A stretch of DNA of 29,596 bases, taken from the NCBI GenBank assembly GCA_900539695.1, contig UQDG01000026.1, positions 1 through 29,596 on the forward strand, given 5' to 3'. Positions 24,574-29,596 of the stretch are shown one piece after another. This DNA is from an uncultured Oscillospiraceae bacterium (GTDB lineage Bacteria > Bacillota > Clostridia > Oscillospirales > Ruminococcaceae). The notes below the pieces were generated by a model, which had not been told where the DNA came from, made no database searches, and saw nothing but the letters and a program-made list of their open reading frames with translations. Numbering within the stretch: the stretch's first letter is position 1; each line of letters starts with the position of its first letter. The position numbers and the translations under genes were made by a program.

Positions 24574-25646
24574 TATTCGTCGCTGTTATGACGTTTACGC
24601 AGCAGCAACACGCTGCCCGTGCCCGCCGCCAGCAGCATGGTGCCATAGGGCGCAGCGTCCAGCAGCAGGCCCGTGGGCGTGGGTGCGGTGCGGCTGTTGG
24701 TGACCGTGATGGTCTTGTCCGCGGCGGCCATCGTCTGGGCGTCCGAGGTTTTGTCATCGCTGCCGGTCTTGGTGATGCCGTCCCAGGTGGTGGTGTAACT
24801 TGACGCTGTATCGCCGGATTCCGTGATGGTGTAGCCCGTGTTGGCGGGCAGGCCGGTTACCTCGATCTTTTCGCCGCCGGTGATGCCGGCTTTGACTTCA
24901 GCGGTGCCGTCCGCGTTGAAGGCGACGGTGTCGCCGGTGATGGTGGAGAAATCTGCCGATTCGCCGCCGGTTTTTACCGTGACCGAGCTGGCGTGGGGCG
25001 TTTCGTCCGGGTCGTCCAGCGCGATGGTAAAGGTGAACTCGTCGCCGGCATTGGCAAAGTTGCCGCTGAGGTGCTTGACCACCGAGAGGCCGTAGGCGGC
25101 GTAGGTGTTGGTGACCTCGTCCGCCTTGGCCGTGCCGTCCGCATTGACGATGTTGATGTCCGAGATGCGCAGGGCGCCGGTTGGCGCGGCGGGGTCGGTG
25201 TTGACCACCCGCACCACGATGTAGCGGGCGGCGGTGTCCTGCGTCAGGCCGGTGATGCCGGCAGCGGTCTCCGTGAGGGAGAAGATGTAGTCGCCCGGGG
25301 CGGTGAAGTCGTCGCTGTCAAAGGTTAAAGGGACTGGGACGGTGTTGACCGTGCCGCCCGTAAAGGCGGCGGTAAGCTCGGTGGATTTGATCTGCGCGGC
25401 CGTGCCTTTGACGGCAGTGCCGGCCGCCCAGGAGGGCAGGTTCGCGACCGTGCCGACCGTGAAGGTGATGCTGCCGTGGGGCACGCCCGCGCCGGGGGCG
25501 GCGGTCATGTCGATGGTTTTGGTCAGCTGGGCGGTGTAATCCGCGGCCAGCACGCCGGGCGCTGCGGTACCTGCCAGCAGGGCAGCCGCAGCGATGGCAG
25601 CGGTAAATTTGCCGAATTTGGCGCGGGAAATGTAGGTGGTCTTCAT
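24573..25646 (-). CDS. Major pilin with two isopeptide-type domains and TPTG sorting motif
   Basis: A 357-residue pilin. Signal peptide to about residue 34 (AALLAGTAAPGVLAA). Domain 1 (about 36-184) shows LTKTIDM, GDYIFSLTETA and VTNTY. Domain 2 (about 186-318) shows LSVVKHLSGN, YTITESGD and ITVTNSR. Each thus keeps the Lys, Glu and Asn set that makes an intramolecular Lys-Asn isopeptide bond in Spy0128-like pilins. The C-terminus has TPTG (323-326), a hydrophobic span and the tail RKRHNSDE. Loss of the leading Leu of LPxTG in favour of a PTG motif matches pilins processed by class B pilus sortases. Preceded by AGAGGAA and placed between the signal peptidase homologue and the sortase. Probably the shaft subunit. 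Confidence 0.88.
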   Translation of the reverse strand: MKTTYISRAKFGKFTAAIAAAALLAGTAAPGVLAADYTAQLTKTIDMTAAPGAGVPHGSITFTVGTVANLPSWAAGTAVKGTAAQIKSTELTAAFTGGTVNTVPVPLTFDSDDFTAPGDYIFSLTETAAGITGLTQDTAARYIVVRVVNTDPAAPTGALRISDINIVNADGTAKADEVTNTYAAYGLSVVKHLSGNFANAGDEFTFTIALDDPDETPHASSVTVKTGGESADFSTITGDTVAFNADGTAEVKAGITGGEKIEVTGLPANTGYTITESGDTASSYTTTWDGITKTGSDDKTSDAQTMAAADKTITVTNSRTAPTPTGLLLDAAPYGTMLLAAGTGSVLLLRKRHNSDE

Positions 25647-25705
25647 AGGTGGTTCCTCTCTTCCAACATGGATTTATGTTGCTTTCGTTGGGGTTGCAGC
25701 AGGGT

Positions 25706-26239
25706 TTACAGCCCGCTGCGGCGCAGGGCGGCCAGGGCCGTGCCCAGCACTTGCCGCTGTGGGATGGGGCCGTAGAGGCGGCTGTCCGCCCCCGTGGTGC
25801 GGGCATCGCACAGCAGGAAAAGCTCGCCCTCCGCGAGGGTGACGGGGTAGTCCGGGCCGCCCTCGACCGGCTGGGTGGGGGTGGTGATGTCCGGCTCGGC
25901 CACCGTACTGCCGTTGATGATGAGCGCGCCGGTGTCGGTCACAGTGACGGTATCGCCGCCACGCGCCGCGATGCGCCCAAGGCGGAGCGTACCTTCCTGC
26001 CGGTAGAGCACGACCTGTCCGGCCGCGGTGCCGCGCTCGAACCGGCTGAACAGGACGAGGTCGCCGCCGCACAGGCGGGGCGCCATAGCGCCGCCCGGCA
26101 CCACCGCCAGCCCGAACACACACCCGAACAGCACCCAGCACAGCGCGGCGAACACCGCCAGGCGGGTGAGGAAGCGGCGAATTTCCGCTTTGGCACGTGT
26201 TTTTTCCTTGTCAGTAGCCAGAAGGTCCTCCCGTGGCAT
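25706..26239 (-). CDS. SipA-like signal peptidase I homologue with both catalytic residues replaced
   Basis: A 177-residue membrane protein of the signal peptidase I (S26) family. N-terminal cytoplasmic part 1-24, one membrane helix about 25-48. Box B, normally G.SM.P, reads GGAMAP, so the catalytic Ser is Ala51. GGDLVLF follows. The box that normally reads YVKRVIGLPGD reads RLGRIAARGGD, so the general base Lys is Gly88. The family fold is otherwise complete (GDTVTVTDTGALIING, LFLLCDAR, SRLYGPIP). SipA of the S. pyogenes pilus island has likewise lost its Ser-Lys pair and is needed for pilus assembly; the same assembly-factor role is inferred here. Three bases separate it from the adhesin gene. 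Confidence 0.85.
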   Translation of the reverse strand: MPREDLLATDKEKTRAKAEIRRFLTRLAVFAALCWVLFGCVFGLAVVPGGAMAPRLCGGDLVLFSRFERGTAAGQVVLYRQEGTLRLGRIAARGGDTVTVTDTGALIINGSTVAEPDITTPTQPVEGGPDYPVTLAEGELFLLCDARTTGADSRLYGPIPQRQVLGTALAALRRSGL

Positions 26240-26242
26240 GGG

Positions 26243-28936
26243 TCACACCTCCCTGCAGCGCAGAAGCCGCCAGCCCAGCCAGCACAGGCCGACCAGTGCC
26301 AGGTAGGGCGCCGCGCCGGTGTGCAGGCCGGTGGGGATGCCCACGTTGCGGGTATTGATGCAGGTGATCTCGGCGGGCTGGGTCCGGGGCACTTGCATCG
26401 TGCAGGTTGCGCCGGTGGGGCCGTCGTCGCCGTTGAGCTGCCAGCTGACCGTGTGGTCGCCGGGGTCGGTCTCAGTCAGGGTGAGGGTCTGGTCCGCGCG
26501 CAGGTGGGTGAGGGTGACGCTGCCGCCGCTGCGCAGGGTGAAGCCGGTGTCGGTCAGCGCCGCGCCGTCACCCGCCGTGGTGTAGGCGCTGCCCTGGCGG
26601 ATCTGGGTGGTGTCCAGTGTGGCGGTGAAGGAGAAGTTTTTCGTAGTATCGCCCATATCGCCCACCACTTTTTTGGTGATCGTGACGGACAGGTAGGGTT
26701 CGTAGGTGTTGGTGAAGTGCGCCTCGGCCGTGCCCCCTGCTGTGACGTCCAGCGATTGGGTTCGGTCAGCGGTGGGAGTGGTCAGGTAGTAGTTGGTCAG
26801 GTTCGGCGCGGCGGATTCGGTCACGGTGTAGCCGGCGGGGGCCAGGCCCGGCAGGGTCACGCTGCCTGCGCCTTTGATGGAGAGCGTCAGGCGGCCGCTC
26901 GCGTCCGGGCTGACGTCAGCCGGGGCATCTGCCGGGCGGGCGCCCGCGCTATACTGCGGCGTGTAGCTGCCTGCGGCAACGGATGTGATCGTAAAGGTGT
27001 TGACTGTTTCGGCGAAGTCGGCTTGCAGGGCATCGTCGGCATCGTCGGGCAATTGCTTGGTGATGGTCAGGCTGCCGGTGGCGCGGGCGTAGGTGTTTTC
27101 AAACCGGATATTTGTTGCCGCCTGGGCGGTCAGTGCAATGCCGCTGTGTATCGGTGTATCAGTCACGTCTGTCCACACGCCGCCGTCTTTTACGGTGCGT
27201 ACCAGCGTGCAATCGTAACCGGTGGGTTCACCGCGGGCAGTCTCGGTCACAGCGTAGTTGTAGGTGTTGCCGCTGCTGTCCGCCAGGGGCAGCTCCAGCG
27301 TGTATTGCAGTACGTTGGGGTTGATGCTATCCGCTTGCATCGTGCTGCCGCTGAAGTCCCCCACAATCTGGCGGTCCGAGTTGACCACGGTAAAGTGCAG
27401 ATTTTCTTTAGCCTGTATCAGCTCGGCATCGGTCAGGGCGGTGCCGTCGGTTTTCAGAAGTGTTTTGGTAACGCGCAGGATGCCGCTGCCCGCAGCGGGG
27501 GGCACAGGGTCGGTGCTGAACCAGACGCGGTCAATGAGGTTGCCGCGCTTGAGGCCCTCCTCGCTGTCGCCGCTGGCGCTGGTCACCGCCACAAAGAAGA
27601 ACCGGCTGACGTACTGCCCTGCCGGGACCGTGTAGGTACCGTTGTGTACGCCCCATGCGGTGCAGCCATCCGAGATATTGCCGTCCACAATGTAGTTGCG
27701 GATGGGCACATTCACGCCGTTCACCGTGATGCTGCCGTTCAGAGCTTCCTGGATTGCGGCGCGGGTGGTCTTATTTTTCAGCGCGCCGGTGATGTCCTGG
27801 GCCACATCCACCGGAGCGATCAGCAGGGCCATCGTGTCAGTGCCGTCGCGACCCGCGTGGGCCAGACTCCAGTTTAAGGTTGCGCCGGGCACGGTCAGCA
27901 CGTCCTGGTACAGGGCGCCGTAAGCCTGGCAGTTCAGTTCGGCAAACTGGCCGCCATCGTAGGCCTTGCCGATGGCGTAGGCCTGGGTCACGTCGTTGGG
28001 GTCTGTGTAAGTTTCTTTTATCGCATTACCCTTGCGGCCCCATCCTGTAATAACAGTGTCCGTATAAACGGTCGTGGTCGCGTCGGCAATCTCGATAAAT
28101 TTTCCCTTGACACCATCACCCCAGCGATTGCACTCGGTAGTTGTATACCAGTAAATGCTGCTGGTCGTTTCCGCATCCCGCGTCTGCAAAAAGTGGGCGC
28201 GCTGATGGTCGTTCGGGTAACAAAAACGGTCACTTGCAAAATTACCGTCGCTGACCACCGGGTACTCAAAGCTGCCGTTTTGCAGCTGCACATAATAGTT
28301 TACCTGAGTCTCGGTCTGCAGGGTGCTGCTGCCGGAGGCGACATCCACCTTATAATGGTAGCGGTCGGTGTCGGCGGCGCTGGGGTCGCTTTGGCGGGCC
28401 AGCAGCGTATCCAGCGCGGCGTTCAACGCGTGGGGGTGTTCGGCGGTCAGGTTCTTGTCTGAACCATTGACGACCTGGCCCGTGACCTGCTGCCAGCTGC
28501 CATCCGCGCCGGTCTTGCTGCGATACCAGGTGTAGGTCACGCCGTCCACCGGGTCACTTTGTCCGTTGACGACCGCTACCAGCTCGCCCGTAGATTTGAT
28601 GTTATCCTGTATCTTCACACTGCGCAGCGTCACCGCCTGCACCGCCGGTTCATCCTCGTCATCCGGCGGGTCGGCGCTTTCAGGCGTGGCGGTGGTGGCC
28701 GGTGTCGTGCTTGGCGTGGGTGTGGACAGCTCGTCCCCGGTCGTGTTCTCCCCTGCCGGGTCCTCCTCGGCCGGGCCGGGCGGCACAGGTGTCGGCTCTG
28801 CCGGGGCGGCGGTCTCGCTGGTGGCGATCTCGGTATGTAGCGGTCCCGATAATGGCGGGTCCTCAGCAAAAGCGGCATTGGCGGCCCCAGCCGCAAGGCA
28901 AAAGGCCATAAGCCCTGCCAACAGACGTTTGTTCAT
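26243..28936 (-). CDS. Large pilus adhesin with IPTG sorting motif
   Basis: An 897-residue surface protein. Signal peptide 1-24 (MNKRLLAGLMAFCLAAGAANAAFA), then a Pro/Thr/Glu-rich stretch (about 40-100). A strand-rich domain (about 102-215) contains VTYTWYRSKTG. A large domain (about 217-475) opens with LQNGSFEYP, a start often seen in ligand-binding jelly-roll modules. Three Spy0128/CnaB-like domains follow: about 486-617 (ILRVTKTLL; AVTETA; RFENTY), 621-745 (SLTITKQL; TVTESA; HFTNTY) and 749-863 (VTITKKVV; TLTETD; CINTRN), each with a Lys/Glu/Asn set for an isopeptide bond. IPTG (867-870), a hydrophobic span and RCREV form the sorting signal. The ATG at 28936 has GGGGGAGG before it; the longer frame to 29173 runs over the promoter and terminator. 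First gene of the operon, so likely the tip adhesin. Confidence 0.87.
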   Translation of the reverse strand: MNKRLLAGLMAFCLAAGAANAAFAEDPPLSGPLHTEIATSETAAPAEPTPVPPGPAEEDPAGENTTGDELSTPTPSTTPATTATPESADPPDDEDEPAVQAVTLRSVKIQDNIKSTGELVAVVNGQSDPVDGVTYTWYRSKTGADGSWQQVTGQVVNGSDKNLTAEHPHALNAALDTLLARQSDPSAADTDRYHYKVDVASGSSTLQTETQVNYYVQLQNGSFEYPVVSDGNFASDRFCYPNDHQRAHFLQTRDAETTSSIYWYTTTECNRWGDGVKGKFIEIADATTTVYTDTVITGWGRKGNAIKETYTDPNDVTQAYAIGKAYDGGQFAELNCQAYGALYQDVLTVPGATLNWSLAHAGRDGTDTMALLIAPVDVAQDITGALKNKTTRAAIQEALNGSITVNGVNVPIRNYIVDGNISDGCTAWGVHNGTYTVPAGQYVSRFFFVAVTSASGDSEEGLKRGNLIDRVWFSTDPVPPAAGSGILRVTKTLLKTDGTALTDAELIQAKENLHFTVVNSDRQIVGDFSGSTMQADSINPNVLQYTLELPLADSSGNTYNYAVTETARGEPTGYDCTLVRTVKDGGVWTDVTDTPIHSGIALTAQAATNIRFENTYARATGSLTITKQLPDDADDALQADFAETVNTFTITSVAAGSYTPQYSAGARPADAPADVSPDASGRLTLSIKGAGSVTLPGLAPAGYTVTESAAPNLTNYYLTTPTADRTQSLDVTAGGTAEAHFTNTYEPYLSVTITKKVVGDMGDTTKNFSFTATLDTTQIRQGSAYTTAGDGAALTDTGFTLRSGGSVTLTHLRADQTLTLTETDPGDHTVSWQLNGDDGPTGATCTMQVPRTQPAEITCINTRNVGIPTGLHTGAAPYLALVGLCWLGWRLLRCREV

Positions 28937-29001
28937 GGCGGTTCCTCCCCCGTTTGATCCGGGCGGCCTGTAGGACAAGCCGTCCGCTGATTTCAAGGCT
29001 G

Positions 29002-29029
29002 AGTATACCCCCCGCCAACGGGGAAAAAA
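29002..29029 (-). promoter_or_regulatory. Promoter of the pilus operon with a palindrome in the spacer
   Basis: On the minus strand TATACT (29002-29007) is a good -10; the -35 place is only a T run (29024-29029). Between them is CCCCG-TTGG-CGGGG (29010-29023). This suggests an activated or repressed promoter, with the leader running about 60 bases to the adhesin start. Confidence 0.4.
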
Positions 29030-29049
29030 CGTCGCACGCAGGTTCACAC

Positions 29050-29091
29050 AAAAAAAGACAGCCCGCACTGTTTTCTGCAGTACGGGCTGTC
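29050..29091 (-). terminator. Terminator of the FIVAR-repeat surface protein
   Basis: GACAGCCCGCACTG (29057-29070) pairs with 29078-29091 with one mismatch; the minus strand then reads seven T (plus A at 29050-29056). Confidence 0.8.
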
Positions 29092-29108
29092 CGCCTTTAG
29101 CTATTCTT

Positions 29109-29596
29109 TTACTTATGCGGTTTTCTGTTTTTAAGAACCGCTGTGCCTGCCAGCGCAAAACCGCTGAGGACAAACAGGCTGATATGCAGCTCTTTGTTCC
29201 AATTATCTCCCGTTTGCGGGATGACAGAACTTACCGCCGCAGTTTCCTTCACAGCTTCCGCCTGTGCAGACACAGTTACAGGTTTGGCCGTTGCTGTCGG
29301 GGTGGACTTGGCAGGTTTTTTCTCCAGCGCCGCGATGGCATCCTCAATGGCTTTTGCCATCGCATCCACTTCCGTCTGCTCGGTGATATTCTTGCCGCGC
29401 ACTACTGCGTTTACAGCTTCTTCCACCTTGGTAAAATCTTTGTACTCATTCTTGTTCAGCGCTTCGGCCTTAGCAATGGCTGCATCTACCTTACTATAGT
29501 CCGCATCCTTATATTCCAGCGCCGCGACGGCATCCTCGATAGCTTTTGCCATCGCATCCACTTCCGTCTGCTCGGTGATATTCTTGCCGCGCACTA
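29109..29596 (-). CDS. FIVAR-repeat cell-wall-anchored protein, C-terminal part (cut by window edge)
   Basis: Only the last 161 or so residues are in the window; the frame continues past the right edge, and a GTG near 29594 is an internal Val in a repeat (VVRGKN), not a start. Two helical repeats of 64 residues are visible, one incomplete (GKNITEQTEVDAMAKAIEDA.AALE), matching the FIVAR type found in many surface adhesins. A Lys/Pro/Thr/Ala-rich linker follows, then the sorting signal IPQTG at 125-129 of the visible part, a hydrophobic span and the tail KNRKPHK. The repeat unit is 192 bases and the two copies are nearly identical at the DNA level. It lies just upstream of the pilus operon but has its own terminator, so it is a separate unit. 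Confidence 0.82.
   Translation of the reverse strand, partial: VRGKNITEQTEVDAMAKAIEDAVAALEYKDADYSKVDAAIAKAEALNKNEYKDFTKVEEAVNAVVRGKNITEQTEVDAMAKAIEDAIAALEKKPAKSTPTATAKPVTVSAQAEAVKETAAVSSVIPQTGDNWNKELHISLFVLSGFALAGTAVLKNRKPHK

Noticed and set aside
25649..27877. A 742-codon plus-strand frame across the pilus operon
   Set aside because: Shadow of the signal peptidase homologue and adhesin; no domain, compositionally biased.

Overview
The window looks like a chromosomal segment of a high-GC, Gram-positive gut anaerobe of the Clostridia, most likely Oscillospiraceae/Ruminococcaceae near Gemmiger, Subdoligranulum or Faecalibacterium. Grounds: strong GGAGG ribosome sites, LPxTG-type surface proteins with class B sortases, a clostridial type NADP glutamate dehydrogenase, a small ECF sigma/anti-sigma pair, and intergenic hairpin repeats of a kind I associate with this family. 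The genus is an inference from style; no 16S or tRNA gene is present.

Left part (1-8861, all + strand): a CorA-type metal channel; an ECF sigma factor translationally coupled to a membrane protein that is probably its anti-sigma; glycerol kinase (glpK); a membrane glycosyltransferase that joins the N-terminal half of a polyprenyl-phosphate sugar transferase to a WecG/TagA (GT26) domain; and a fusion of a TetM-like ribosomal GTPase with a Rae1/YacP-like NYN ribonuclease. Most units end in a clear intrinsic terminator and are probably transcribed separately.

Middle (8876-19460): two paralogous signalling cassettes in opposite orientation flank a minus-strand gdhA. Each has an OmpR-type response regulator, a sensor kinase and an overlapping exported protein of unknown function; the second adds a lipoprotein. 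The second cassette is divergent from a glycoside hydrolase family 3 homologue that lacks the regions carrying both catalytic residues and so looks like a pseudoenzyme.

Right part (19608-29596, all - strand) is a cell-surface region. It holds a five-repeat LPKTG protein, a lipoprotein/class B sortase pair, and a five-gene pilus operon: large adhesin (IPTG motif), signal peptidase homologue with both catalytic residues replaced, major pilin (TPTG motif), class B sortase, and small pilin (LPQTA motif). The layout resembles the streptococcal FCT pilus islands, in which a SipA-like catalytically dead signal peptidase and a class B sortase assemble pilins with PTG motifs. At the right edge is the C-terminal part of a FIVAR-repeat surface protein (IPQTG motif), cut by the window.

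The items most worth following are the TetM-like/Rae1-like fusion (a candidate A-site ribosome nuclease with its own delivery GTPase), the dead signal peptidase in the pilus operon, the active-site-less GH3 protein and the half-phosphoglycosyltransferase/GT26 fusion. I saw no transposase, integrase, CRISPR array, tRNA or rRNA.
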